Source: Falciphora oryzae (Eukaryota > Ascomycota > Sordariomycetes > Magnaporthales > Magnaporthaceae). From it: a DNA stretch of 64,000 nt. A program made the translations under genes and the position numbers. Positions 22,458 through 34,260 of this stretch are shown piece by piece (position 1 is the first letter of the stretch; each line of letters starts with the position of its first letter). The stretch lies in the NCBI GenBank assembly GCA_000733355.1, contig JNVV01000001.1, forward strand, positions 1,587,404 through 1,651,403. The letters are read 5' to 3'. The notes below the pieces were generated by a model. It saw nothing but the letters and a program-made list of their open reading frames with translations, was not told the DNA's origin and ran no database searches.

Positions 22458-23720
22458 GGTGGGCGAAGACGAGGTCGACGAGAAGGGAAGCGCGCCTGGA
22501 GATAGATATCGATGACGAGCCTTGCTTGATTCTGTCAAAAAGACGGGTTCCCTGAAAGGACGTAGCGAACGAGACGGGCTTCCCAAGTGACGAAAACGAG
22601 TGAAGAGGTCGTTCCAAATTCCAAAGGTGAAGGTGGAAGTGGAGGTGGAGGGTGGTGGAGTGGGTTGAGATCAAGAGTGAGGAAGCAAACGGTGAGGTCA
22701 AGTTTTTTCTTTTCCCTTCTTTGCCACTCGAGCCGCCCTAAGCGAGGACTTTTGTTGGGCAACGTTGAACGGTCTGGGTGAGTGCTACGAATTTTAGGAA
22801 GGAACGGGCACCGGGCAGAAAGTGACAGTTGACCCAACTTGCAAGGCAGGCACGACAGGGACATAGAGCAGCAGAGTGCTCTATCAGACCGCCATCACTT
22901 CCATCTCACATCCACGGGGTGTCGTATTACTACCACTTTCTCGATCGGTCGGTAGGTAGGGTGGCCAGGGCTGCAGCATAAACACCTAGGATGCAGCAGC
23001 ATTTTGATACTGACTGACTGCGTCTGCCACCAGACCTATTCAGCACCGCGATATCAGGCATTGCAGCCGTCAAGCCGTCCCCTCAGCTATAGGCGGGTGG
23101 CCACATCAACCTTGTCCACCTCTATGGTTCACATGTACCCACATAGATATACCATCTCGAACAATAAATACGAATGCACCTGATATTGGTCGGTTTGCAA
23201 AACGCATATGCACCCACACGTGTAACACGGGATCGGAATACCTGGTAGACAGCAAGGATCCTCGTGGTCAAGACATTTAGAATAGCTCGACCAAAAGCAG
23301 ACACGTCCATGGTCTCTGTGCGATATATGCCACAAGGACGATGGGGGCCATTCCATGAAGATCTGCTTTGACTGATGCTCCATCAGGAGCTGCTGCAAGT
23401 GCGGCTAGAACGGTCTATTCCTAGAAAATGTAGGATGTCAGGCAGACAGCAGGCACCCGAGCAGCTCTCGTGTGGAACATTGTACTCTGTTGAGCCACCA
23501 TGGGCTACCATACATCAAGCCGATGTCCCGTTTAATCTCTTTCCGTCGCACTGATGGTTAACGTCTCCCTTTTTGGTATGGAGTACAAGGGAAATCTCTC
23601 TCTTCCAGTTTGCTGATATGTGCCGGCCGACCAGATGCCCGAAAACCACGGTGCTCCAGACTTAACTACCATCACATACCCGGCATATGTGTGGACAGAA
23701 CTACACCTGACAGCCTGTAT
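22458..23720. other. Intergenic region between GPI protein and agmatinase genes
   Basis: About 1.26 kb upstream of the GPI protein start and downstream of the agmatinase stop. It is pyrimidine-rich on the minus strand near 22590-22760, as in a fungal promoter. No coding sequence is supported. Confidence 0.45.
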
Positions 23721-25544
23721 TCACAGCTCCTCTTCCCCCTCTCCTCGGACCTCGGCAATGCTGAGAGGGCCCCGCTTGACCATGATGCTCATGATCTCGT
23801 AGAGCGCGTCCGCTGCCGCCATGGTGGTGAGTTCGGCATTGGTGTCGTACGCCGGCTGTGCCACAGAGACACTGGCATGAGCTTATTTCTCCCATGGAAG
23901 GTGTGGCACAGCGAAAGAGAGATGAATAAGAGACTTACCGCAACCTCAACAATGTCTGCGGCAACGATGTTGAGGTCCTCTAATCCCCTGAGAATTGTCC
24001 GAAGCTCTCGAGTCGTCCAACCCCCTGTCTCAGGGGTTCCAGTAGCTGGCGCAACTAGAATGACACAGCAGCGTCAGCGCCAGAATGAGTAGGTAGTCAT
24101 CCAGGAAACTCACAGGCAGGGTCCAGCGTATCGATATCAAGGGACAAGTACACCGGGTTCTTGGTCCCGACGCGCTCCTTGATCTTCTTGATGATCCCGT
24201 CAATGCCGATGGTGTCGATCTCACGCGCCTCGACGATCTCGAAACCACAATACCCGTCGTTGTCGTAGTCACTCGGGCCACTCAGTGTGGTGCGGATGCC
24301 GGCGTGGATATTGGAGTCATTCCTGAGAAGACCCTCCTGGGCGGCGTGGTAAAAGTACGTGCCGTGGTTGATGCTGGCAACGTGCGACGGTGAGCCGCCG
24401 AACACCTTGGGTCTCCCTATCGCCCGATAGTACACCGCATATGTGAGCATAGAAGTATTCGCCAGTGTGCGGTGCTTCTTCACTTACATGTGTCGAGGTG
24501 GGAGTCGAAATGGATAACGCTGATGGACTGTGTTGGACGGACGTTTCGTTCAGCACGCTGTGCCCCAACACTTCGCTGGCCGATATCTCCCTGCCTTGGA
24601 GATGCATGCCACTTACACCGTATGCGCGGTTGATCGACCTCAACAGCGGCAGGGTGATGGTATGGTCACCACCGAGCGTGATCACCCTGGGCAGGGTTTT
24701 CCCCTTTAGCGCAGGTCCCTTCTTGTGCGCATCGGTCTTGGGCGCCCTCGAGAGGATGTTGTAGTGCCCTTCCTCGATCTGCTTCAGAGCAAATGTGTTG
24801 TCGTATCTACAAACCAAGATATTGTCAGCTTGCTGCTAATCACAGGACTGCCATTTTGACCCCTTACGATGTCACCGGTATGTCGCCGCAGTCAAGCACG
24901 GTCGCCCAGCTGTTGAACGGGTTCGTCTTCAGGGGAACGTTGTATCCGCCGCTGACGAGTACTGTCAGATCTTGTTTGTAGTCTAGGCGTGCCCGAAAAC
25001 TAGACGCTTACTAGAGATTCAGGCGGCGAGAGCCCTGCCTGATGCCAGACGGGCCGAACCGGGCGCCTGGGCGATAAGATGTGCCCGTGTCGAACGGAGC
25101 CCCTTTTCCGCCATACCAATGATCTCCCTCCTAGGTCAATAATGATCCTCACATGGATGGAGGCAAGTGGGTGGTGGTTCTGTGGGAGGCCTTATACAGA
25201 CCAATGAATGCAATATCGTATGACACGTGACTGTTGCTCAGGCACGGCAGATACGGCAGACGACCAAAGGTCGAGATGCCAGAGAAGACGGAGTCGGCCT
25301 GGGGAGCAAGCATGTAATATGGCCGTTAGTGAATATGTAGACCGACACGTTTCCCTCAAGAGACCTCGGCCGAGAGGTGTGCCGCTATTTCCTGGGCAGG
25401 GTTTACCTGGGTGCCGCCGTCGCCGGGAAGTCTGTTGTACCACAAGGACTGCAGGGGCCCGGACATGGGCTCCTGCTCGTGATGATCCCCATGAGCAGAC
25501 ACGAGGGCCACAAGGGCCGTGACCAGAGCCGTCCGACACAGCAT
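23721..25544 (-). CDS. Secreted agmatinase / ureohydrolase family protein
   Basis: There are nine exons: 25544-25407, 25298-25202, 25102-25012, 24951-24868, 24806-24617, 24527-24488, 24416-24114, 24054-23939 and 23855-23721. They give 397 residues. A signal peptide is visible ([19 protein letters not shown]). The ureohydrolase core has all Mn-ligand motifs: GGDHT at 182-186, DSHLD at 208-212, and DIDTLDP with Asp307/Asp309. [14 protein letters not shown] and [13 protein letters not shown] are family blocks. The enzyme would hydrolyse agmatine, or a related guanidino compound, to putrescine and urea outside the cell or in the secretory route. The weakest junction is intron 2 (donor GTCTGT, acceptor AAAAG), chosen because it restores DIAFIGAPFDTG. 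All other introns have ordinary GT-AG ends. Arginase is less likely given the [10 protein letters not shown] context. Confidence 0.87.
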
Positions 25545-27784
25545 TGTCAATAGCACGGAGAGTTGGTTCGTTAGTAGTATCAAGGAGAGTCTTTGATGGC
25601 AGCAAAACGAGGCTCCGGTAGCGGACGCGGTGAGTCGTCAGAGGGAGCGCCCCAGAGGACCTTTAAAAGGAACGCCATGGCTCCTCCTCACCGTCCGCTC
25701 CTCCGATAGGGTCGGGTGGACTCAAAGCATGCTGCAAAGGTGACTCTCCAAGGCAGTCGGATTGGCAGAGTCATACCGTCCCATCTCCAGTTTTCTGCAG
25801 CATAATGAGCTTATCGTTGGACGCGGGATAGCTGCGTGGCACTCGGGCTCGCTCGGACGAGTGCCCGGTATCAACATTCAACATATTTCTTGGTCCGACC
25901 GGACGCATACCGGTCCCGTAAGTAATGGCTATCATTGCTATTAGTAACTAAAATGCCGGCCGTTTCCGCTTCAGCTCCTCTTTTTGTTATGCATGATGAT
26001 TCCATCGACACGTAGAGGCAGCCGCCTCCTCAACTAGAGAGATACCCCGCGTTCTGCATGGGCTAGCACCAGCCTATGGCTTTCACAATCGGCACTAGGA
26101 CGAACCGGCTAGGCCGCACGCCTTTGTTAGCCTTGATATATGAGATCAGGGCTCGGTAGCTGCTAGCTGTGTATTTATACACCAGCAGCTCAAAGAAAGT
26201 CCGCGGAATTTATTACTAGCAAGGGAAAAGTAACACCTAGCGCACATTATAGAAATCAAAGGGTCGTTGATAACAGGCCGAATGGAGGACCTATACCAAT
26301 GGACGGTTGGATGAAAGCGACCAGTGAGGCACCAGAACCCGAACCCCCGGTGCCCCGCATATCGGCCCCTGCCCGAGGACTAACAGAACGAGATAAGAGC
26401 TTACCACTCTCCATGGGCCTGGCTCCAGCGAATCACGTCACCACCGCCTGCGGATGCTTGAGGCACAGGTTCCCTACAGTAGAGGTATGTCTTCTGGGGA
26501 AAGTGGCGGTAATCTGGTCCCTAGGGGGTTACGCGCAGTCGCTCGGAAAGTTGCATCGGGTGAAATTGAAATCTCGCAATACGTGCGGGAACGATGGTGG
26601 GATATGCGGGAGCTCATCGTGGCCCTGCATGTAGGGGGGTGGGTTTATTTGCTCGCCGAGGTGTTAGCCTGCACACCGCGGAAGCCCGTAGCGTCGCTGG
26701 TTTTAACTCTGAGAGTGGGTGTGTAGCCGGCTAGAGTAAGTCCTTCCTATTCACCGTACGGGGCCGGGGACTCGACGTAGTCTCGGCCTCTCATGATCCC
26801 CTGGCGATGACGTCGCCAACCTCGGGCACCGAGAGGCCGAGAGATTTGGTGGTTTCTTGCTATGATCGGCGTTCTTGCATATCGAAACACCTCCAGATTT
26901 TGGTGGCCAGCAGAACGGAAAAATGGCCTATCACAGAGGAATCGCGCACTTGATTCTCGGTGACTGTGGAGAATACCATGCATCTATCTCCAAGACAGCG
27001 GATGGTCCTTCTTGTTCACATGGCTAGCACTTGAAACCACGAGCCTCCTCTATGTGATGTTTGTGTGCCTGGTATTCCCGCAACCCTAAATAACGGGGTG
27101 CACTTAGGGCTTCAGCCATGTCTCGGTAGTTCAGGTGATCTCTGCGATCATCAACCTAGCCATTTCACTGTGCTTATGGCAGTTACGGGATGGGCGCCAG
27201 GAGAAAAGGGACGAACCGCTGGCTCCCACCAGAACACGTGAACAGAGTGGAGCGAGGGGTAGGATGAACGCCTGCCCACCCGTCAGTCAACTTGGACGGC
27301 GGCGCGTCAAGTTGGCCGCTCCGAACCCTGTCCTGTGGTGGTGGTGAGGAGGACGGGAATGGACCGAGGGGGGTGGAAGAAAAGGAAAAAGAAAAAAAGC
27401 CGCGGAGCAGGCCATGCTGCAGCTCGGGGAAGCGATCTTCCTGGCCAGGCCAGATAGGGAAAAGCGCGGTCGAAAAGTTGGAAGAAGCGCATTTGATTCG
27501 CTCGCCGGTGTGCAAGTACGTGGTAATAGCGTGCAGGCTGTATGTAAAAGGATGTCTCTGAAAAAGAGGGAGGCGGGTAGCCTCGTGAGCGTTTCGCGAT
27601 CTATTTGTTCTCGTGACCTGGCCGACGGCTCCGGCGCCCTGCCCCTCGTTCGCGACGAAAAAGTTGGACCCCATTGCTTCGATTTTTTTTATTATTTTTT
27701 TTTTTTCCTGTCCAGTATTTTTTTACTGCATATTTTCCTATTCATTTCCCTGTTCTTGTGTTTTTTTTCTTCCTGTTTTTGTAT
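25545..27784. other. Intergenic region, part AT-rich, ending at an assembly gap
   Basis: About 2.2 kb. The stretch 25930-26260 is AT-richer with frequent ctag/tagc words, which could be an old decayed repeat, but no transposon ends or coding relics were identified. From 27665 to the gap at 27785 the plus strand is very T/C-rich, as in the promoter or intron of the truncated gene that follows. No gene can be supported. Confidence 0.35.
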
Positions 27785-27825
27785 NNNNNNNNNNNNNNNN
27801 NNNNNNNNNNNNNNNNNNNNNNNNN
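27785..27825. other. Assembly gap (41 N)
   Basis: A run of 41 N. The flanks share no visible overlap: the left is T-rich non-coding and the right is GC-rich coding. Real sequence is therefore probably missing, of unknown length. Confidence 0.95.
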
Positions 27826-28139
27826 CCGCCGACAAGCCCCAGTCCTCCCCCCGCAGCGGCAACAGGTCCCGCGCCAGCACCCTGGGCGGCCTCGGCATCA
27901 CCGACAGCCCCCAGATGGAGCGCGAGGCCGTCCGGGCCGGCGGCAGGAGGCGCGCCGTCACCTACTCCAACGCGTCGCCCGCCAACACCGAGGACTTCTT
28001 CGAGCGCGGCCGCGAGCTCGAGAGGGGCGACGGCGCCCGCTGGAGGCCCAGGCACAGCTCCCGCTGCCCCTCGGACGAGGACGACTGCGCTGCCTGCCGC
28101 AGGGACGCAAGCCGACGCAACTCCAACTCCTCCAAATAA
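27826..28139 (+). CDS. C-terminal fragment of an unidentified gene (5' end lost in gap)
   Basis: An open frame of about 103 codons runs from the gap to a TAA at 28137-28139. The composition is strongly coding-like: C/G-rich third positions and a sharp contrast with the T-rich left flank. The peptide is hydrophilic, rich in Arg/Ser, and contains STLGGLGITDSPQME, NTEDFFERGRELERG and a short Cys patch DDCAACRRD near the end. I do not recognise the family. The start and most of the protein must lie in or before the gap. The T-rich left flank carries no continuation of the frame, so missing sequence or an intron separates them. Confidence 0.6.
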
Positions 28140-28535
28140 ACACGGAGTTGTTTTTTGTGTTCACCTTTTTTTCTTCGGCCTTGCCTCTCCCACACCGCGG
28201 AGACAATTCATCAACAACAGCGCAGCAGTCCCGGCGCCTTGCTGCTTGTACCACAACACCCACCAGTCTTCCACTTGTCCCCCCGCCATACAGGGGAAAT
28301 ACGCCGCTCGAGGAGAAAATGTTTCTGTTTTTTTTTTTTTTTTTTTTTTTGCCAGTAGTGCGGGCGAGAGGTGCCGTCTTTTTGTCGTGGAACGAGCCCC
28401 TCTTCCCCTCCTTCCAGTCTTGGTCTTGGGTGTGAGCGAGGATGGGTGGGCCAAGAAAGCAACCAGGTCCGGACTTCCTATTGCCTTCGGGAGACGACGG
28501 GTGGTGCGATGGAGGATTGGTACGAGGGCAGTGGG

Positions 28536-28572
<37 letters not shown>

Positions 28573-30693
28573 GGCAGACCGGCGTGCACTTCCGTCGGTC
28601 GGTGCTTTGTGACCTGGTGTCTCCCACATGCTGTGTGTAGGTGGCTCTGACGAGCTGGACCTGCGCCATTGAATCCAACAAATGGCTGCTGCGGGAAACG
28701 CACACGGAAATAGGCACAAACAGCATTCGTATCCACGCATACATGGGCCGACCTATTTTGGTGCAGGAGACATGGAGTCTCGTCCAGTCGCAGACGCAGC
28801 GGGCGCAGCCAGCGAGCCAACAGCGTTCGAGATCTGGGGGCCTCTGAGGTGCCGGCCAGCAGCAGCTGCAGCTCCCTCGGCCACTTGCAGCGATGGGGCA
28901 GACGGTCAGGCAAAGCAGGCGAAACAGGGAAAAGAGACGCAAGCCGAGGGACATGCAGCCCCAATGTGTTTATATGTATTTAGTTCAATTCAACCTTTTA
29001 TTGCGCTGCCGAGGCGCATGCTGCACACACCTAGGCGAACAAAGACACGGCGCGGACACACGCAGCACATCCAAAAACGCACGCACGCGCGCGCACGAAT
29101 ACGGCCCTGCCCAGCAGGGCAGGGCAGGGCAGGTTGGGCCGACCGAGGAATTGCTGTTGGCTGCGGGCTGATTTGCACCGTGGCGATGATGTGTCCTCGG
29201 TGGCCGTTGGAACGTGGCCCGTCCGTGACCAACAGTCGGGTGGGCGGGCAAGGGGACCAAGACCTCGTCGTGCAGCTAAGGTAGACTTGGGTCATCGTCG
29301 TGACAGCCCGCCCGGCTGTGCTAAGCCGAGTTGACAAGTCGGTGTCTACTGCAGGAGAACGAACGCGAGTTCTCTCGTGCATGGTGCATGCGGTCTAAAT
29401 ATGATGGAAGGCATCAGATGGAGGGCCAAATGAATACCCGAGGCGGAGGAAAATGCCCCCAGGAGACTACCTCTATTCTGGTCGGTACCAGCTGCAGTCA
29501 CCAGCCTCCTCCTCCCACCGACCAAAGACTCGTCATTCCGCCCAGACTATTGGAGAGGCGGCGGACAGGTAGGCAGGCAGGCAGGCACCTAGTCTAGGCG
29601 CAGGATGGGCCCATAGTTTCTGTCGTCCAGCAGGGAAGCACAGATCAGAGAAGCGCAGCGCACCGCCCATGTTCGACAAGAAGCAACTCCATCCTTCCTG
29701 CCCGTCGTGGATTTGAGCCTTCGGGCGCTGTCATTTGTCCCCTGTGAAACAGATCGGGTCCAGTAGCCATTGGGGCCGCTTTGTCCGCCCCCCAACCTAC
29801 CAACCCCTTCGCTTTATCATTTCTTTTTGTCCCTCCCCCGTCGCCTGCGATATTCCTTTCTCGCTGCGCGTCAAATTTAGGATCTGCCACCATTGAAGTA
29901 TACCTTACCTATTTTCGCTTCACATCCACGACGCGCGCCCGAGCCCGCGATCGCGGTATTGATTGGCGACCCGGGTGTTGGAGGAAGTTAACGAAACGAA
30001 ACGCCCCGGCCAAGTCACTGCCTGTGGAAATCATGGTCGCTTGATGCGCCACGGCCCATCCCCCAGCCAGGCCCTGCTCCCTTGTGCTCCCAACCCAGCT
30101 GAGCGAGAAATCCGGATCGCGCCGCCCTGTGTCGCCTTGTCTCGTCGGCCCTCGACCCGGCCGCAGACAGCCTGTGCACACACTGGCACACCACCCCCCG
30201 CGCCTTGTCCAGAAGCACAGAGTCACTCGCCACCTGGACTCCATGTCTCAGATGGCTGCGTGAGCCAGGCCTTTCTTCTCTTCTGCCTGCGAAACGAAGC
30301 CCGCCTCGAGCCCTTGCCGCGCTCGAAATTGTGGTTTTGCTGCCGAATTCGCTTACCTTGTTCTGGTCTTCGTCCAAACTTTTTTTTTTTTTTTTTTTTT
30401 GAGGTGATATCATCCCATATCCGCGCGCAGGGTTGTCCCGTCTGCCGCACTCCACCACCCGCCAGACTCAACCGTCCCATGCCTGCCTGCTACACGAATT
30501 TGCTTGCCCAAGCTGGCCGCCATGCGAGGATCCCATCGCACTTTATAGGACCCGGTTGCGTCTAAACCAGAGATATCACATAGCACCGCCTGCGGAGGGC
30601 GTGCCTGTTGATTGCAAGGCGACGCGACCCTGACCCATTCTTTGCATTGCTTCAGCCCAGCCTTCGCCTTTTCCTCCGCCTCTGCCTCCCGCC
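28140..30693. other. Intergenic region rich in homopolymers
   Basis: About 2.5 kb. It contains 23 T at 28328-28350, 30 A at 28540-28569 and 21 T at 30380-30400. Short frames on both strands show no domain. The part after about 30000 is likely the promoter and leader of the large disordered protein gene. Confidence 0.45.
28540..28569. repeat. Poly-A homopolymer (30 bases)
   Basis: Thirty consecutive A, about 400 bases downstream of the truncated gene's stop. The longest homopolymer in the window; the length may be inexact in the assembly. Confidence 0.85.
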
Positions 30694-33600
30694 ATGACGG
30701 CCAGCGCCGAGCCGAGGGCGCCGCTGGCAGATATGCGGGCAGCGCAAGACATCGAGTACATTTCCCCGTCGAATCCTCGGGTCCAGCCGCTGCTGTTTAA
30801 GAAGCGCAAGCTGTTGCCTCACCCGAGGCCGGACTCTTTTCCCTACCGGAAGGCTCCACACATCGCCGTGTCTGGCGGTGTTCCTCTCACCGTTGCTCCG
30901 CCGCACGATGCGACCACTGCAGCCCCGCGGACCTCGCGCTCGCAGTCGCCGCGCCCCCGGCCTGCAATCAGTCAATTGAGCCACCGGCCTAAGAGGATAG
31001 GAACCGGCCCTGATATGCCGCCGACACCTCCGGCGCACTCCCGAACGTCCTCCTCTAGCCACTCGGTAGTCCCCTCTAGCCCCGCCGAAACCCCCGAGGC
31101 CAGCACCGAGCAGGTCCAGGCCGCGCCGGCACCCAGCCCGCCGAGAACCCCAACAACCCCGACGAACCAGAGGAGTCCGCCTACCCCTGATGTGACGCCT
31201 CCCCAACTTCGCGTCAGCAAGCGGCCTGGGCCTGTCCCTGTGACGCGCCCGGTCGGTAGCGACAGAATTCTATCGAGAACCACTACTGCCTCGGGAGCAG
31301 ACTCATTCATGACGGCCAGGGAAACCCTGTCCGTTCCCGATGAAGAAGATGGAAAGTCGACGGTGCGGCCCAAGGCACCATCCGTCAGGACCTCGTCACA
31401 GAGCACTGTGCGTCAGGCGAGCGGGGTTACTGGCGACGAGGAGATTAAGCCGAAGAAGAAGAAGAAACCAAAAACGATCGGCCTTGGCCTGGGGCTAGAG
31501 TCAAGTCCGGAGTCGGATGCGACGGCGACACCGCCCAGGTCAAAAGACAGGTTTCTCAGCTTTGACGGTGAATGGGGCCCTGGAGAGAGCGAGGTGGAAC
31601 AGCAATGGGATGACAACCTGGAGAGGAACGTCACCGTCAGGAAGCGGGGCCCAGTCGTGAATGGTCATACCCCAGAGATCTTGGAGGATAACACGGTGCT
31701 GCCGACGAGCGCCACTGAGGCCTTGCGTTATATGAGCCTTCCCGAACGGGCGCTCGCCTTCCCGTCGCCCCTGGAGTCGCCCGCCCAAAACCCGTCTGCG
31801 CGCGCCGTTTTCCCGCTTCAGCGCTCGCCTGAAATCGCTGCTCGGCGGCTATCCACAATGTCTTCTCATTCCACGGCCTCCACAGTCCTTGATGGGACGC
31901 CCAAAAGACAGCGGACGTTGCGTCACGTCAGGAAGGTAGATCTCCTACGCGACTCGAGGTCGGAGCTGTCCCAGTCAAGCTCGGCGACGGCAACGTCGGT
32001 ACAGCTGGAGGAAGTATCGAAACGGCGGCCCCCGCTTACCAACCTTCATCTTTCCGAGACGCGACACGCGAGCTACATTTCTACGAGCACTACGAACTCG
32101 ATATCGAGTCGCAAGGCTCGAAGAGACGTTTGCAAGAACGGCGGCATTCCTATCGTTATCGTGCCCGAACGCCGGTCGTCCCTTAAGTCCAACAGCAGGA
32201 CGCCGTCTCTCCGCTCGACGCGGAGCAGCAGGCGAAGCCAGAGCGCAGGGTCTGTTCCGCTACTCTCGCAGCTACCCAAAGGGAAGGATCTTGCTCCGTA
32301 CTTTGACCGGCCGTCGCGCCGCGGCAGGGCCATGTCTGAGTCGGACGGCTCCCTGCCAGGTGATCAACGGACCATGGATTACCCTCCAATCGTCCCACGA
32401 CGGACGTCGTCACTCTCGGCCCCGACCAGCCGGAACACGTCAAGAGCTGGGTCTCTGACAGCAGACAGCTTGAGGGATCTCCAAGCGCTCCAGGCTCAGA
32501 CCCAACCACAGAGACAGAGGCCACCCGAACCGAGGAGGAATGCACCCGCTGTACCCACTAGCAAACCTGCGGTGGACCGAGCCGATCCTCCTGCCGAAGC
32601 TCACGCCAAGCATACTCCTCCCAAAGTCGAACCTGCAGATGCTCCCATTACTACTGGCCCTGAGGTCAGGATCGAGCCAGCACCATCTGTCGAGTCCGTG
32701 AACGAAGCGCCAAGAATGCACCCGATGCACAAAGTCAGCGTTGACCACCACGGTGATCCACTCTTTGGTAGGCGGCTGTCGGCCCAGCACACACCCTTCT
32801 CGCAGCACTCCGTGGAGACGAACGCAACGTCACACGCCGAGGTCTCTGAGGCCATGGCGGTCAGCATCTATCCACACCAGAACACGTCTGTTTTGATGGT
32901 GAATCATTCGAACAAGCCGAGCCTGAGCTCCTCGAGTACCTCTAGCACTGCCAAGGAGATTCAGCCACGAGAGTTTCTTGCTTTTGATGAGGCCCTTGAG
33001 CCGCCGGCCAAGCCTGCTTCAGCAATGACGGCCAGACCTACCATCAGGACGTTCGACACAGATGCAGCTGCGGTGCCTGCCACGCCGCCTCAGCCCACCT
33101 TCTCGATGGACGACGTTGACTCCCCGCTTCGCAATCCGCGGGCTCCCCCTGAGCCGCCAAGCCGTCTCCAGCCTCCAGTTATAGAGTTTATCCCTGCTAC
33201 GCCATCAGGCCTCACTCCGGCCCAGGAGAAGCAAGCGCAGCTGGGCAACTTCTATGAGGCGCTTATCGAACGTCCGCCTGCAAGACGCATGTCGCTTGTG
33301 AGGAGGGCCTTGAGTTTGCGGCAGTCTCCATCGCACGGCCCTACACCTCCCCGCAGCTCCAGTTCAGGCTTTATCTCCCGTGCCTTGTCGCTCTCTCGGG
33401 GCTCTAGCCTGCGGAGAGAGCACTCACGCCAAAGGGCCGCGTCTGCCGGGAGGGGCAAGTCATCTACCGCGATGGGGCCAGACGACGAACCGGCCGATGA
33501 GACCAGGCTACACCCTTTCTGGCGTCCCGCCTACGCTCCCGACTCGGACAGCGAGTCGGACTCTGACGGTGGAGCCGATCTGCATGATCGGACGTACCGC

Positions 33601-34260
33601 TACCCGCCCATCGACAACCGGCCGCGCCCGCCGCGTCGGAGCCTCAGCCAGCGCATGAAGCACACTTTTGCGATTCTGCCTATCCGCGACGACTATGACC
33701 ACCATGACGGATTCCCCGCCGGCGGGCCACCGGACTCTCCTATCCGCCGCACGGTCCGCCGTACGCCTAGTGGCAACCTGCGTGTGGTTGGGCGCCGTGC
33801 GAGCCACGATTCTGTTCGGCGGGCTCGGACCACGCGTCAGGAGCAGCATCAGCAGCAGGCTACGCGTGGTGCCCGGCCGTCCACGGCGCCCGACGGCGGA
33901 TCTGGACAGCCGGCCCGCCGGAGGCGCAACATGGAACCCGTCGGTGGCGGCGATGGCACCACGCCGACACGAAGGAGGAGCCTATTGCTATTTGGCGGTA
34001 CCAGTAGCGGTGGCCTGGCCGGTAGGCTTGACGGCTACAGCTTACAAGACCTCCCCCGCAGGCTGAGCGAGCGGCGGCGCGAGAAGAGAAGCCGCGAGTT
34101 GCGCCAGAAGATCAGCTCGCCGCGCGAGGTTCGCGACGGGGTTCACGACGTCGTTCGGCGCAACAACTACCGCGACGCCTGCACACAGGCTCAGCCTCAG
34201 ACTCAAGAGACTGCGCCTGAGGTCTACGGTCGTTACACTCATTATCATGATGGCCGTTGA
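30694..34260 (+). CDS. Large disordered conserved-type protein of unknown function
   Basis: This single-exon gene encodes 1188 residues. The N-terminus (IEYISPSNPRVQPLLFKKRKLLPHPRP) is ordered-looking and probably a conserved motif. The rest is mostly low-complexity, rich in Ser, Pro, Thr and Arg with many SP/TP sites. A basic patch KPKKKKKPKT near residue 255 could be a nuclear localisation signal. Ser-Arg clusters occur around residues 500-530 and 865-930 (for example RRALSLRQS, SRALSLSRGSSLRR). The C-terminus has more RRSLSQRMKHTF- and RRLSERRREKRSREL-type basic segments, which may form a helix. No membrane segment, signal peptide or enzyme motif is visible. The length of the open frame in sequence with biased codons makes it a real gene. 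I cannot assign a function. Confidence 0.85.
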   Translation: MTASAEPRAPLADMRAAQDIEYISPSNPRVQPLLFKKRKLLPHPRPDSFPYRKAPHIAVSGGVPLTVAPPHDATTAAPRTSRSQSPRPRPAISQLSHRPKRIGTGPDMPPTPPAHSRTSSSSHSVVPSSPAETPEASTEQVQAAPAPSPPRTPTTPTNQRSPPTPDVTPPQLRVSKRPGPVPVTRPVGSDRILSRTTTASGADSFMTARETLSVPDEEDGKSTVRPKAPSVRTSSQSTVRQASGVTGDEEIKPKKKKKPKTIGLGLGLESSPESDATATPPRSKDRFLSFDGEWGPGESEVEQQWDDNLERNVTVRKRGPVVNGHTPEILEDNTVLPTSATEALRYMSLPERALAFPSPLESPAQNPSARAVFPLQRSPEIAARRLSTMSSHSTASTVLDGTPKRQRTLRHVRKVDLLRDSRSELSQSSSATATSVQLEEVSKRRPPLTNLHLSETRHASYISTSTTNSISSRKARRDVCKNGGIPIVIVPERRSSLKSNSRTPSLRSTRSSRRSQSAGSVPLLSQLPKGKDLAPYFDRPSRRGRAMSESDGSLPGDQRTMDYPPIVPRRTSSLSAPTSRNTSRAGSLTADSLRDLQALQAQTQPQRQRPPEPRRNAPAVPTSKPAVDRADPPAEAHAKHTPPKVEPADAPITTGPEVRIEPAPSVESVNEAPRMHPMHKVSVDHHGDPLFGRRLSAQHTPFSQHSVETNATSHAEVSEAMAVSIYPHQNTSVLMVNHSNKPSLSSSSTSSTAKEIQPREFLAFDEALEPPAKPASAMTARPTIRTFDTDAAAVPATPPQPTFSMDDVDSPLRNPRAPPEPPSRLQPPVIEFIPATPSGLTPAQEKQAQLGNFYEALIERPPARRMSLVRRALSLRQSPSHGPTPPRSSSSGFISRALSLSRGSSLRREHSRQRAASAGRGKSSTAMGPDDEPADETRLHPFWRPAYAPDSDSESDSDGGADLHDRTYRYPPIDNRPRPPRRSLSQRMKHTFAILPIRDDYDHHDGFPAGGPPDSPIRRTVRRTPSGNLRVVGRRASHDSVRRARTTRQEQHQQQATRGARPSTAPDGGSGQPARRRRNMEPVGGGDGTTPTRRRSLLLFGGTSSGGLAGRLDGYSLQDLPRRLSERRREKRSRELRQKISSPREVRDGVHDVVRRNNYRDACTQAQPQTQETAPEVYGRYTHYHDGR

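Noticed and set aside
25930..26260. A possible decayed transposon (AT-rich, ctag-rich)
   Set aside because: No terminal repeats, target-site duplication or coding relic could be identified.
27414..28139. A continuous open frame running through the N gap
   Set aside because: The part before the gap is T-rich non-coding; the frame is open across N only by convention. Only 27826-28139 is kept.
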